Shown in pieces: positions 1 through 8,661 of a stretch of DNA of 64,000 nt. The position numbers were made by a program, and so were the translations under genes. The DNA lies in assembly GCF_021458635.1 (NCBI RefSeq), contig NZ_JAIRDQ010000008.1, positions 124,001 to 188,000 on the forward strand, given 5' to 3'. Below the pieces are notes generated by a model that saw nothing but the letters and a program-made list of their open reading frames with translations, was not told the DNA's origin and made no database searches. The number at the start of each line of letters is the position of its first letter. Position 1 is the first letter of the stretch. The DNA comes from Bradyrhizobium monzae. GTDB taxonomy: Bacteria > Pseudomonadota > Alphaproteobacteria > Rhizobiales > Xanthobacteraceae.

Positions 1-657
1 ATCGTGGCCGCCGGCCTGACCTCGTTCTATTCCTGGCGTCTGGTGTTCAAGACCTTCTTCGGCGAGCCGCACGATCAGGAGCACTACGAGGCCGCGCATG
101 AGAGCCCGATCTGGATGCTGATCCCGATCGGCGTGCTGGCGGTTGGCTCGGTCCTTGCCGGCTTCCCGTTCAAGGAGCTGTTCACCGGTCCTCACGGCGT
201 GGAAGAGTTCTTCCGCGAGTCCGTGAAGATGAACCCGCATATTCTCGAGGACATGGAGCACATGCCACATCTGTTGGGCTGGCTGCCCTTCGTGATGATG
301 GTTGGCGGCTTCCTGGTGTCCTACACTTTCTACATCCGCAAGCCTTACCTCCCGGTCGAGCTCGCGAACACGCAGCCGATGCTGTACCGGTTCCTGCTCA
401 ACAAATGGTACTTCGACGAGCTCTACGATTTCATCTTCGTCCGACCGGCGAAGTGGATCGGCTACCAGCTCTGGAAGAAGGGTGACGGCTTCATCATCGA
501 CGGCTTCGGTCCCGACGGTATCTCGGCTCGTGTGCTTGATATCACCCGCAACGTCGTGAAGATCCAGACCGGCTATCTCTATCACTACGCCTTCGCCATG
601 CTGATCGGTGCCGCCGGCCTGATCACCTGGTTCATGTTCGGCTTTGGAGGCCAGTAA
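1..657 (+). CDS. nuoL: NADH-quinone oxidoreductase subunit L, C-terminal part (5' end outside the window)
   Basis: This is the last ~218 residues of the antiporter-like NuoL subunit of respiratory complex I, an inner-membrane protein that couples NADH oxidation to proton pumping. The frame is already open at base 1, so the gene is partial, not short. Hydrophobic helices are visible near residues 37-55, 90-112 and 195-216. The charged segment before the last helix (NKWYFDELYDFIFVRP) matches the region where NuoL carries its long lateral helix; that assignment is inference. The stop TAA is followed directly by the nuoM ATG with no spacer, as expected inside a nuo operon. Identity is supported by family resemblance and by the two following nuo genes. 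Confidence 0.93.
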   Translation: MVAAGLTSFYSWRLVFKTFFGEPHDQEHYEAAHESPIWMLIPIGVLAVGSVLAGFPFKELFTGPHGVEEFFRESVKMNPHILEDMEHMPHLLGWLPFVMMVGGFLVSYTFYIRKPYLPVELANTQPMLYRFLLNKWYFDELYDFIFVRPAKWIGYQLWKKGDGFIIDGFGPDGISARVLDITRNVVKIQTGYLYHYAFAMLIGAAGLITWFMFGFGGQ

Positions 658-2166
658 ATGACAACCTGGCCCATCCTTTCGGTCACGACGTTCCTGCCGC
701 TGGTCGGGGCGCTGATCGTTTACCTCAGCCGCGGCGATGACGAGGCGGCCAAGCGCAATTCGCGCTGGATCGCACTGTGGACCACGCTGATCACCTTCGC
801 GGTGTCAGTGCTCCTGGTCATGCGCTTCGATCCGTCGAATGCCGACTTCCAGTTCGTCGAGAAGGCGAACTGGCTTGCCACCGGCATCACTTACCACATG
901 GGCGTCGACGGCATTTCGCTGCCGCTCGTCATCCTCACCACCGCAATCATGCCGTTCTGCATCATCGCGAGCTGGAAGGCGATCACGAACCGCGTCCGCG
1001 AATACATGATGGCGTTCCTGATCCTGGAAACGCTGATGATCGGCACCTTCTCGGCGCTCGATCTCGTGCTGTTCTATTTGTTCTTCGAGGGCGGTCTGAT
1101 CCCGATGTTCCTGATCATCGGCGTCTGGGGCGGCCCGCGCCGGGTCTACGCGTCGTTCAAGTTCTTCCTCTACACGCTGCTCGGCTCGGTCTTGATGCTG
1201 CTCGCCATCATGGCGCTGTACTGGAACGGCGGCACCACCGACATCCCGACCCTGATGCACACCGCCGTGCCGCGCGGCTTGCAGACCTGGGCGTGGCTCG
1301 CCTTCTTCGCCTCGTTTGCGGTGAAGATGCCGATGTGGCCGGTGCACACCTGGCTCCCCGACGCGCACGTCGAGGCGCCGACCGCGGGCTCCGTCGTGCT
1401 CGCCGCGATCCTGCTGAAGATGGGCGGCTACGGCTTCCTGCGCTTCTCGCTGCCGATGTTCCCGCTGGCCTCGCACGACTTCGCGCCGCTGATCTTCACG
1501 TTGTCCGCGATTGCCATCATCTACACCTCGCTGGTGGCGCTGATGCAGGAGGACATGAAGAAGCTGATCGCGTACTCCTCGGTCGCGCATATGGGCTTCG
1601 TCACCATGGGTATCTTCGCCGGCACCATGCAGGGCGTCGCCGGCGGCGTGTTCCAGATGGTCTCGCACGGCATCGTCTCCGGCGCGCTGTTCCTCTGCGT
1701 CGGCATCGTCTACGACCGCATGCACACCCGCGAGATCGCGGCCTATGGCGGCCTCGTCAACCGGATGCCGCTCTACGCGCTGACGTTCATGGTCTTCACC
1801 ATGGCGAACGTCGGTCTGCCCGGCACCTCCGGCTTCGTCGGCGAGTTCATGACGCTGCTCGGCACCTTCAAGGTCTCGATCCCGACCGCGTTCTTCGCCA
1901 CCTTCGGCGTGATCCTGTCGGCCTGCTACGCGCTGTGGCTCTATCGCAAGGTCGTGTTCGGGGCGCTGGTCAAGCCGTCGCTGGCGAGCATGAAGGATCT
2001 CACCTTGCGTGAATGCGTGACGCTGTTCCCGCTGATCGCGTTGACGATCCTGTTCGGAATCTATCCGAAGCCGGTGCTCGACATGTCGGCCGCCTCGGTC
2101 CAGCAACTCGTCAACAATTACAACACCGCTGTGACGGCCGTGAAGGCCGCCGCACTGCTCCATTGA
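658..2166 (+). CDS. nuoM: NADH-quinone oxidoreductase subunit M
   Basis: NuoM is an antiporter-like proton-pumping subunit of complex I in the inner membrane. The 502-residue length is normal and the protein is hydrophobic throughout, consistent with about 14 helices. Two family hallmarks are visible: the membrane glutamate in FFEGGLIPMF (about residue 142) and the lysine in AVKMPMWPVHTWLPDAH (about residue 222), both in the proton channel. The ATG touches the nuoL stop, so translation is probably coupled. Twenty-two bases separate its stop from nuoN. Nothing is unusual about composition or length. Confidence 0.97.
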   Translation: MTTWPILSVTTFLPLVGALIVYLSRGDDEAAKRNSRWIALWTTLITFAVSVLLVMRFDPSNADFQFVEKANWLATGITYHMGVDGISLPLVILTTAIMPFCIIASWKAITNRVREYMMAFLILETLMIGTFSALDLVLFYLFFEGGLIPMFLIIGVWGGPRRVYASFKFFLYTLLGSVLMLLAIMALYWNGGTTDIPTLMHTAVPRGLQTWAWLAFFASFAVKMPMWPVHTWLPDAHVEAPTAGSVVLAAILLKMGGYGFLRFSLPMFPLASHDFAPLIFTLSAIAIIYTSLVALMQEDMKKLIAYSSVAHMGFVTMGIFAGTMQGVAGGVFQMVSHGIVSGALFLCVGIVYDRMHTREIAAYGGLVNRMPLYALTFMVFTMANVGLPGTSGFVGEFMTLLGTFKVSIPTAFFATFGVILSACYALWLYRKVVFGALVKPSLASMKDLTLRECVTLFPLIALTILFGIYPKPVLDMSAASVQQLVNNYNTAVTAVKAAALLH

Positions 2167-2188
2167 TCGGGCAGGTCAGGATATCGCC

Positions 2189-3625
2189 ATGAGCTTTACG
2201 ACTGCAGGTTATCAACTGGCGCCGGTGCTGCCCGAGCTCGTGCTCGCGATCGGCTCCATGGCGCTTCTGATGCTCGGCGCCTATCGCGGGCAGGGGACCA
2301 CTAGCGCGGTCACCACGCTCGCGGTGCTGCTGCTGATCGTGGTCGGCGCGCTCGAATACATGCTGCCCGCCGGCAAGCAGGTCACCTTCGGCGGCAGCTT
2401 CATCGTCGACGATTTCGCCCGCTTCATGAAGATCCTCGCTTTGATCGGCTCGGCGGTGACGCTCGTGCTGTCGACCGAGTTCCTGTCCGACCCGTCGCGC
2501 CGCATCTTCGAATACGCGATCCTGGTGCTGCTCTCGACGCTCGGCATGATGGTGCTGATCTCGGCCGGTGACCTGATCTCGCTCTATCTCGGTCTCGAAT
2601 TGATGTCGCTCGCGCTCTACGTCGTGGCGGCCTCGAACCGCGACAACGCCAAGTCGACCGAAGCCGGCCTGAAGTACTTTGTGCTCGGCGCGCTGTCTTC
2701 CGGCATGCTGCTCTATGGCGCCTCGCTGATCTATGGCTTCACCGGCACCGTCAGTTTTGCCGGCATCGCGTCGGCTGCGACCGCCGCGAACGTCGGGCTG
2801 ATCTTCGGCCTGGTGTTCCTGCTGGCCGGTCTCTGCTTCAAGGTCTCGGCGGTGCCGTTCCACATGTGGACGCCGGACGTGTACGAGGGCGCCCCGACGC
2901 CGGTCACCGCCTTCTTCGCCTCCGCGCCGAAGGTGGCTGCGCTCGCCGTGTTCACGCGCGTCACGCTGACCGCATTCCCCGGCATTGTCTCGCAGTGGCA
3001 GCAGATCCTGGTGTTCGTCGCGATCGCCTCGATGGTGCTCGGCTCGTTCGCCGCGATCGGCCAAAGCAACATCAAGCGCCTGATGGCGTACTCCTCGATC
3101 GGCCACATGGGCTTTGCGCTGGTCGGCCTTGCCTCCGGCACGGTCGAGGGCGCACAGGGCGTGCTGATGTACATCGTGATCTATGTCGCGATGACGCTCG
3201 GCTCGTTCTCGATCATCCTCGCCATGAAGCGCAACGGCCAGGCGGTCGAGCAGATCAGGGATTTCGCCGGTCTCTCGCGGACCAATCCGCTGCTCGCCTT
3301 CATGTTCGCGATGCTGCTGTTCTCGCTCGCCGGCATCCCGCCGCTCGCGGGCTTCTTCGCGAAGTGGTACGTCTTCGTCGCCGCCATCAAGGCGAATTTG
3401 TTCACGCTTGCCGTGATCGGCGTGCTCTCCAGCGTCGTGGGCGCCTACTACTATCTCACCATCGTCAAGACGATGTATTTCGACGAGCCGGCCGGGCAGG
3501 TCGATCCGGTGCGCGTCGAGGTCAAGACGGTGCTGGCCGTCTTCGGCCTGTTCAACATCCTGTTCGCTTTGTTCGCGGGTCCGGTGGTGAGCGTCGCCTC
3601 CGCAGCCGCCAAGTCGCTGTTCTAG
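2189..3625 (+). CDS. nuoN: NADH-quinone oxidoreductase subunit N
   Basis: NuoN is the third antiporter-like subunit of complex I and the usual last gene of the nuo operon. The 478-residue protein is hydrophobic throughout and carries the expected channel residues: the glutamate in LYLGLELMSLALYVV (about residue 135) and the lysine in CFKVSAVPFHMWTPDVYEGA (about residue 218). Spacing to nuoM is 22 bases and to birA only one base, so the nuo transcript probably continues into birA. The start ATG follows a weak GGTCAGGA-type ribosome site. Confidence 0.97.
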   Translation: MSFTTAGYQLAPVLPELVLAIGSMALLMLGAYRGQGTTSAVTTLAVLLLIVVGALEYMLPAGKQVTFGGSFIVDDFARFMKILALIGSAVTLVLSTEFLSDPSRRIFEYAILVLLSTLGMMVLISAGDLISLYLGLELMSLALYVVAASNRDNAKSTEAGLKYFVLGALSSGMLLYGASLIYGFTGTVSFAGIASAATAANVGLIFGLVFLLAGLCFKVSAVPFHMWTPDVYEGAPTPVTAFFASAPKVAALAVFTRVTLTAFPGIVSQWQQILVFVAIASMVLGSFAAIGQSNIKRLMAYSSIGHMGFALVGLASGTVEGAQGVLMYIVIYVAMTLGSFSIILAMKRNGQAVEQIRDFAGLSRTNPLLAFMFAMLLFSLAGIPPLAGFFAKWYVFVAAIKANLFTLAVIGVLSSVVGAYYYLTIVKTMYFDEPAGQVDPVRVEVKTVLAVFGLFNILFALFAGPVVSVASAAAKSLF

Positions 3626-3626
3626 G

Positions 3627-4433
3627 ATGGGGTTCGCGCTCGGTCCTCGTGCATTGTCGGCGGGCTACAAGCTCGCAGCCCTGGAGCGGACCGGCTCGAC
3701 CAATACGGATGCGATCGAAGCCGCGCGCGCCGGTGAGCGCGGCCCAATCTGGTTCGTGACAGCGGAGCAGATGGCGGGCCGCGGCCGCCGCCAGCGTGCC
3801 TGGGTCTCGCCCCGGGGCAATCTCGCCGCCAGCGTCCTTGAAGTCCTCGACGTCGCACCTGCGGTGGCCGCCACGATCGGTTTTGCCGCGGGGCTCGCGG
3901 AAGAAGCCGCCCTCGAGAAAGTCAGTCTCGAGGTCGCGATGCGGCTCGGGCCCGACCGGCCGCGATACACCCTGAAATGGCCGAATGACGTGCTGGCCAA
4001 CGGCAAGAAGCTGGTCGGCATTGGCCTGGAGGCCGAAGCCGTCGGCGATCGCCTGGCCATCGTGGTCGGCATCGGCACCAACGTTGTCGCGGCGCCCGAG
4101 GGCACGCCAACACCGGCGGTGTCGCTCGCTGCCCTCGGCGTCCAGATCAGCGCGGAAGAGCTGTTCTCGGCCCTGACGGATGCCTGGGTCGAATTCCGCG
4201 GCATCTGGGACAATGGCCGCGGCTTTGCCGAGATCCGAAAACTCTGGCTGGAGCGCGCCGCCCGCCTTGGCGAGCCGATCGCGATCCACACGGGAACCAA
4301 GGTATTGGAAGGCATTTTTGACACGATCGACGACACCGGTTGCCTGATCGTCCGCACGGCGGAGGGCCGTCGCGTGCCGATCGCCGCGGGCGAGGTGTTC
4401 TTTGGCCCGGTCCGTTCGGTGGGAGCTGCGTGA
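3627..4433 (+). CDS. birA: Biotin--[acetyl-CoA-carboxylase] ligase, without DNA-binding domain
   Basis: Biotin protein ligase activates biotin to biotinyl-AMP and transfers it to the carrier lysine of acetyl-CoA carboxylase and other biotin enzymes. The 268-residue protein starts directly with the catalytic domain. The adenylate-binding loop GRGRRQRAW is at residues 51-59 and the KWPNDVL motif near residue 118. There is no N-terminal helix-turn-helix, so it should not act as a repressor as E. coli BirA does. The ATG begins one base after the nuoN stop and the stop TGA overlaps the rnj start, so it is translationally coupled on both sides. A nuoN-birA-rnj order is typical of rhizobia (recalled, not checked). 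Confidence 0.93.
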   Translation: MGFALGPRALSAGYKLAALERTGSTNTDAIEAARAGERGPIWFVTAEQMAGRGRRQRAWVSPRGNLAASVLEVLDVAPAVAATIGFAAGLAEEAALEKVSLEVAMRLGPDRPRYTLKWPNDVLANGKKLVGIGLEAEAVGDRLAIVVGIGTNVVAAPEGTPTPAVSLAALGVQISAEELFSALTDAWVEFRGIWDNGRGFAEIRKLWLERAARLGEPIAIHTGTKVLEGIFDTIDDTGCLIVRTAEGRRVPIAAGEVFFGPVRSVGAA

Positions 4434-6103
4434 TGGCGAGACCCGACGAACTGGTATTTGCGCCGCTCGGCGGTGTCGGCGAGATCGGCATGAACCTGTC
4501 GATCTATGGCCTTGGCAACCGTCAGCAGCGTTCTTGGCTGGCGGTGGACCTCGGCGTCTCCTTCGGCGACGAGGAGCACCTGCCCGGCATCGATCTGATC
4601 ATGCCGGACATCAGCTTCCTGGAGAAGGAGCGCAAGAACCTGATGGGCCTGGTGCTGACCCACGCCCATGAGGACCACTTTGGCGCCATCATCGATCTCT
4701 GGCCGCGGCTGAAATGCCCGATCTACGCGACGCAATTCAGCGCGGCGCTGTTCGAGGCCAAATGCGCTGCCGAGCGCAACGCGCCGAAGATTCCGGTGAC
4801 GGTGGTCCCGTCCGGCGGCCGCATCGATGTCGGCCCCTTCAACGTCGAGTTCATCCCGGTCGCGCACTCGATTCCGGAAGCGCATGCGCTGGCGATCCAC
4901 ACCGAGGCCGGCATCGTGCTGCACACCGGCGACTGGAAGATCGACCCGACACCGACGCTCGGTCGCCCCACCGACGAGAAGCGGCTGCGCGAGCTCGGCG
5001 AGGAGGGCGTCATGGCCCTGATCGGCGATTCCACCAATGCGGTGCGCGATGGCCGCTCGCCTTCGGAAGCCGAGGTCGCCCGCACCATCATCGACCTGGT
5101 CAAGGCCGCGAAGGGCCGCGTCGCGGTCACGACCTTCGCCTCCAATGTCGCGCGCATCAAGGCGGTCGCCGACGCAGCCAAAGCCGCCGACCGCGAGGTC
5201 GTCGTGGTGGGCCGCGCCATGGAGCGCGTGGTGCAGGTCGCGCGCGAGACCGGCTATCTCGACGGCGTGCAGAATTTCCGCTCGCCCGAGGTCTACGGCC
5301 ATCTGCCGCAGGACAAGGTGCTGGCGCTCTGCACCGGCAGCCAGGGCGAGTCCCGCGCCGCATTGGCCCGCATCGCCAATGACGACCATCCTGAAATTAC
5401 GCTCAACCGCGGCGACAGCGTGATCTTCTCCTCCCGCACGATTCCCGGCAACGAGAAGGCGGTCGGCTCGATCATCAACAATCTGGTGCTGCAGGGCGTC
5501 GAGGTCCTCACCGACCGCGATCATCTGGTCCACGTCTCCGGCCATCCCCGTCGCGACGAGCTGCGCGACATGATCTCCTGGGTGAAGCCGCAGCTCCTGA
5601 TCCCCGTGCATGGCGAAGCGTTGCACCTGAACGAGCACGCCAAACTCGCGCGCGCCGCCGGCGTGCCGCGTGTGCTGGTCATCCGCAACGGCGACCTCGT
5701 CAAGCTCGGTCCCGGCGATCCCGGCATCATCGGCGAGGTGCCGTCGGGCCGGCTCTACAAGGACGGCACGATTCTGGAAGATTCAAAATCCCGCGCCGTC
5801 GTTGAGCGCCGCCGCATGGCGTTCTCCGGCTGTGCCTTCGTCGCCATCGCGATGACCGCGCAGGGCGAGCTTGTCGACGAGCCCGAGGTGGATCTGGTCG
5901 GCGTCCCCGAGAAGAACCGGGCGGGCGAGCCCCTCGACGACATCGTTTTCGACGCCGTGATGTCGACGATCGAGGGCCTGCCGAAGGCGCGCCGCAGGGA
6001 TCCGGACGCGCTGGCTGAATCGGTGCGACGCGCTGTCCGGGCCGTCATCAACGAACATTGGGGCAAAAAGCCTCCCTGTCTGGTACACGTCCTGACAGTG
6101 TAA
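4433..6103 (+). CDS. rnj: Ribonuclease J
   Basis: RNase J is a metallo-beta-lactamase-fold nuclease with 5'-exonuclease and endonuclease activity in RNA decay and processing. The 556-residue length is normal. The zinc motif HAHEDH is at residues 77-82, within a typical beta-lactamase core that starts FAPLGGVGEIGMN, followed by the beta-CASP part with GDSTNA and the SGHPRRDEL segment. I chose the ATG at 4433, which overlaps the birA stop (TGATG), because the conserved N-terminus begins just after it; a longer frame upstream lies inside birA. The next gene, mce, follows after 11 bases with a GGGAGAA ribosome site. Confidence 0.95.
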   Translation: MARPDELVFAPLGGVGEIGMNLSIYGLGNRQQRSWLAVDLGVSFGDEEHLPGIDLIMPDISFLEKERKNLMGLVLTHAHEDHFGAIIDLWPRLKCPIYATQFSAALFEAKCAAERNAPKIPVTVVPSGGRIDVGPFNVEFIPVAHSIPEAHALAIHTEAGIVLHTGDWKIDPTPTLGRPTDEKRLRELGEEGVMALIGDSTNAVRDGRSPSEAEVARTIIDLVKAAKGRVAVTTFASNVARIKAVADAAKAADREVVVVGRAMERVVQVARETGYLDGVQNFRSPEVYGHLPQDKVLALCTGSQGESRAALARIANDDHPEITLNRGDSVIFSSRTIPGNEKAVGSIINNLVLQGVEVLTDRDHLVHVSGHPRRDELRDMISWVKPQLLIPVHGEALHLNEHAKLARAAGVPRVLVIRNGDLVKLGPGDPGIIGEVPSGRLYKDGTILEDSKSRAVVERRRMAFSGCAFVAIAMTAQGELVDEPEVDLVGVPEKNRAGEPLDDIVFDAVMSTIEGLPKARRRDPDALAESVRRAVRAVINEHWGKKPPCLVHVLTV

Positions 6104-6114
6104 GGGAGAAGCCT

Positions 6115-6519
6115 ATGTTGGGTCGCCTCAACCACGTCGCGATCGCGACCAGAGATGCCGCCAAGGCCGCGAAGATCTACGGCGCGGCGTTCGGGGCGCA
6201 GATTTCGGAAGCCGTCGCACTGCCCGAGCATGGCGTCACCACCGTGTTCGCCACGCTCCCCAACACCAAGATCGAGTTCATCGAGCCGCTCGGCGAGACT
6301 TCGCCGATCGCGAAGTTTCTCGAGCGCAACGCCGATGGCGGCATCCACCATGTCTGCTACGAGGTCGTCGACATCATCGCCTCGCGCGACCTCCTGATGA
6401 AGGAGGGCGCCCGCGTCCTCGGCGACGGCACGCCGAAAATCGGCGCCCACGGCAAGCCGGTGCTGTTCCTGCATCCGAAGGATTTTTCGGGTGCGTTGGT
6501 CGAAATCGAGCAGGCATAG
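6115..6519 (+). CDS. mce: Methylmalonyl-CoA epimerase
   Basis: This enzyme interconverts (S)- and (R)-methylmalonyl-CoA in the propionyl-CoA pathway. The 134-residue protein has the glyoxalase/VOC fold signature: LNHVAIATRD at residues 4-13 supplies the first metal histidine, HHVCYEV the second, and the C-terminal ALVEIEQ the glutamate. The ATG at 6115 was chosen because GGGAGAA lies five bases upstream and the conserved first strand starts immediately after it. It lies in the run nuoN-birA-rnj-mce and is probably cotranscribed. Ten bases separate it from the next gene. Confidence 0.93.
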   Translation: MLGRLNHVAIATRDAAKAAKIYGAAFGAQISEAVALPEHGVTTVFATLPNTKIEFIEPLGETSPIAKFLERNADGGIHHVCYEVVDIIASRDLLMKEGARVLGDGTPKIGAHGKPVLFLHPKDFSGALVEIEQA

Positions 6520-6528
6520 GGCTGGACC

Positions 6529-6804
6529 ATGGCCGCCCAGATCTCAACCGCGCTCGCGATCTACTTCGTCATCTGGTGGCTCGCGCTGTTCCTGACGCTG
6601 CCGTTCGGCGTGCGCAGCCAGCATGAGGACGGCGTCGGCGCGCCCGGCACCGACCCCGGCGCACCGGTCCTGACCGGCATGAAGCGCAAGCTGATCTGGA
6701 CCACGATCATCTCGGCCATCATCTATGGCCTTGGGGTTGCGGCCTATCAGGCCGGCTATCTCTCGATCGAACGGCTGTCGAAATTGATGGGCATGCCGTT
6801 TTAG
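6529..6804 (+). CDS. DUF1467 family small membrane protein
   Basis: A 91-residue inner-membrane protein of unknown function. It has two hydrophobic helices, at residues 6-26 (including YFVIWWLALFLTLPFGV) and about 51-73, joined by a polar loop rich in Gly, Asp and Pro. The FVIWWLALFLTLPFG pattern with a following R-S-Q-H/E segment is characteristic of the DUF1467 family, which in alphaproteobacteria commonly follows mce (recalled). The start is ten bases after the mce stop. No function can be assigned from sequence. Confidence 0.85.
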   Translation: MAAQISTALAIYFVIWWLALFLTLPFGVRSQHEDGVGAPGTDPGAPVLTGMKRKLIWTTIISAIIYGLGVAAYQAGYLSIERLSKLMGMPF

Positions 6805-6850
6805 GATTTTTTGCCAAATTATCCGCGTTGCGTCGTTGTTGGGGGATCAA

Positions 6851-7198
6851 ATGACTTTTCAGAGGGTCGTCGTCGCGCTTCTGGTGCTGATCGTCGCCGG
6901 GATCAGTGCCATCGGCTATTTTGAGTGGAAGATGGCTGTGCAGGTGCGAACGCTGAAGGCGTTCGTCGAGGGCTACGTCTTCAACGAGGCGGTGATGGCC
7001 TGCGAGCAGGCCAAGACGTCGACGCCGTTCAAATGGAACGGCGGCAAGAGCACCTCGGTGATCGGCCTGAACTCGGTCAAGCTGGATAAATACACCGTCA
7101 GCGCCAGCTACACGCTGGTGGCGGACAACGTCTATTGCGATTACGATCCGGTCAAAAGAAAGGCCGAGATCGGCTCGAGCTTCCTGGAGCGGGAGTAA
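6851..7198 (+). CDS. Hypothetical membrane-anchored protein
   Basis: I do not recognise this 115-residue protein. An N-terminal hydrophobic helix (residues 4-21, FQRVVVALLVLIVAGISA) is followed by a soluble part of about 90 residues that probably faces the periplasm. That part has two cysteines (in MACEQAK and YCDYDP). The ATG at 6851 is preferred because GGGGGA lies four bases upstream; two in-frame TTG codons at 6836 and 6839 are alternatives. The gene sits 46 bases after the DUF1467 gene and 33 bases before mtnK, so it may belong to the same transcript. Confidence 0.6.
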   Translation: MTFQRVVVALLVLIVAGISAIGYFEWKMAVQVRTLKAFVEGYVFNEAVMACEQAKTSTPFKWNGGKSTSVIGLNSVKLDKYTVSASYTLVADNVYCDYDPVKRKAEIGSSFLERE

Positions 7199-7231
7199 CG
7201 ATCCGGCCCACACAGACGGGATGGGATCGTC

Positions 7232-8521
7232 ATGACCGGGAGCCGGACGGGGGACTATCGGATTTTGCAGGAAGCGGCCTTGCGGGACTATCTCGCCGGC
7301 CTGCCTGACATCGCAGCGCTGCTCGGCGGCGCGCCGGCCGCCTGGGCCATCACCGAGGTCGGCGACGGCAATCTCAACCTCGTTTTCATCGTCAAGGGCG
7401 CCAGCGGCGGCATCGCCGTGAAGCAGGCGCTGCCCTACGTCCGCCTTGTCGGCGAGAGCTGGCCGCTGCCGCTGTCACGAGCCCATTACGAATATCTCGC
7501 GCTGTCCCGGCAGGCCCAGCTCGCGCCCGGCCTGGTGCCGGCCCTGCTGCACCACAACGAGACGCTGGCACTCACGGTGATGGAGCTGCTCGAGCCCCAC
7601 ATCATCATGCGCAAGGGGCTGGTCGCGGGCACGCGCTATCCGCGCTTTGTCGACGACATCACGACCTTCATGGCGCGGACGCTGTTCTTCACCTCCGACC
7701 TCGCGCTGACGGCCGCGGAGAAGAAGGAGGCCATCGCGGCCTTCGCCGGCAACCATGCACTCTGCAAGATCACCGAGGATCTGATCTTCACCGATCCCTA
7801 TCGCATCGCCGAGCAGAACCGCTGGACCGCGCCCTATCTCGACGGCCTGGCCGCGTCCTTGCGCGACGACATGGAGCTGCATGTCGCGATCTCCCGGCTG
7901 AAGCTGAAATTCATGGCAAGCCCCGAAGCGCTGCTCCATGGCGATCTCCACACCGGCTCGATCATGGTGACGGAGAGCGAGACGCGCGTGATCGATCCCG
8001 AATTCGCCTTCTACGGCCCGATGGGTTTTGACGTCGGAGCGGTGCTGGCCAATTTGCTGATGGCTTTTTTCGCCTCCACCGGGCACGAGCGGGCGCCAGG
8101 CGAGCGGCAGGCATTTGAGAGCTGGGTGCTGGAAACAGTCGAGAAAGTCTGGAACGAGTTCGCGCGAAAATTCCTCGACCTCTGGCGGACGGAAGCGAGT
8201 GGCGACGCCTATCCGGTCTCGCTGTTCGCTGGCGAGAAGGGGGCGATGCGCCTCGAGGCCGAGCGGCAGGCCTATATGCAGCGTCTGTTCACCGACACCG
8301 TCGGCTTTGCGGCCGCAAAAACCATCCGCCGCATCTTCGGCCTCGCCCACAACATCGATTTCGAGCTGATCGAGGATCCGAAGAAGCGGGCGATCAGCGA
8401 GGCGCGCGCCGTCCGGCTCGCACGCGGGATGATGGTGGAGGCGGCGGCGTTTCGCACGATCGCCGACGTTACGGGTGCTGCGCGGAAATTGCGCGACTGG
8501 CAGCCGGAATTGTCAGGCTGA
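7232..8521 (+). CDS. mtnK: S-methyl-5-thioribose kinase
   Basis: MtnK phosphorylates S-methyl-5-thioribose at C1, an entry step of the methionine salvage pathway. The 429-residue length fits. The aminoglycoside-phosphotransferase-like fold is shown by the catalytic loop HGDLHTGS (about residue 236, catalytic Asp) and the metal motif DPEFAFYGPMGFDVG some 20 residues later. The N-terminal EVGDGNLNLVF segment is the nucleotide loop. No mtnA isomerase lies next to it in this window, although the two are often paired. A large palindrome follows the stop. Confidence 0.92.
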   Translation: MTGSRTGDYRILQEAALRDYLAGLPDIAALLGGAPAAWAITEVGDGNLNLVFIVKGASGGIAVKQALPYVRLVGESWPLPLSRAHYEYLALSRQAQLAPGLVPALLHHNETLALTVMELLEPHIIMRKGLVAGTRYPRFVDDITTFMARTLFFTSDLALTAAEKKEAIAAFAGNHALCKITEDLIFTDPYRIAEQNRWTAPYLDGLAASLRDDMELHVAISRLKLKFMASPEALLHGDLHTGSIMVTESETRVIDPEFAFYGPMGFDVGAVLANLLMAFFASTGHERAPGERQAFESWVLETVEKVWNEFARKFLDLWRTEASGDAYPVSLFAGEKGAMRLEAERQAYMQRLFTDTVGFAAAKTIRRIFGLAHNIDFELIEDPKKRAISEARAVRLARGMMVEAAAFRTIADVTGAARKLRDWQPELSG

Positions 8522-8555
8522 CGCAGGCTCCAGGGAGGAGCGCACCTCCACATTC

Positions 8556-8642
8556 CGTCATTGCGGGCGTAGCGAAGCAATCCAGACTGTCGCCGCGGGG
8601 GCAGTCTGGATTGCTTCGTCGCAAGGGCTCCTCGCAATGACG
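8556..8642. repeat. Palindromic intergenic repeat after mtnK
   Basis: The outer arms CGTCATTGCG (8556-8565) and CGCAATGACG (8633-8642) are exact inverse complements. Inside them a perfect 16-bp stem, GAAGCAATCCAGACTG (8574-8589), pairs with 8602-8617 around a 12-base loop. This architecture is that of REP/BIME-like palindromes scattered in Bradyrhizobium and relatives (recalled). It sits between two convergent genes, where it could act as a bidirectional transcription stop or mRNA 3'-end stabiliser. Confidence 0.85.
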
Positions 8643-8661
8643 AGGTGGGAGAAGCCGACCT

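Noticed and set aside
3665..5638. A 657-codon open frame on the minus strand opposite birA and rnj
   Set aside because: It mirrors two well-identified coupled genes and has no family resemblance.
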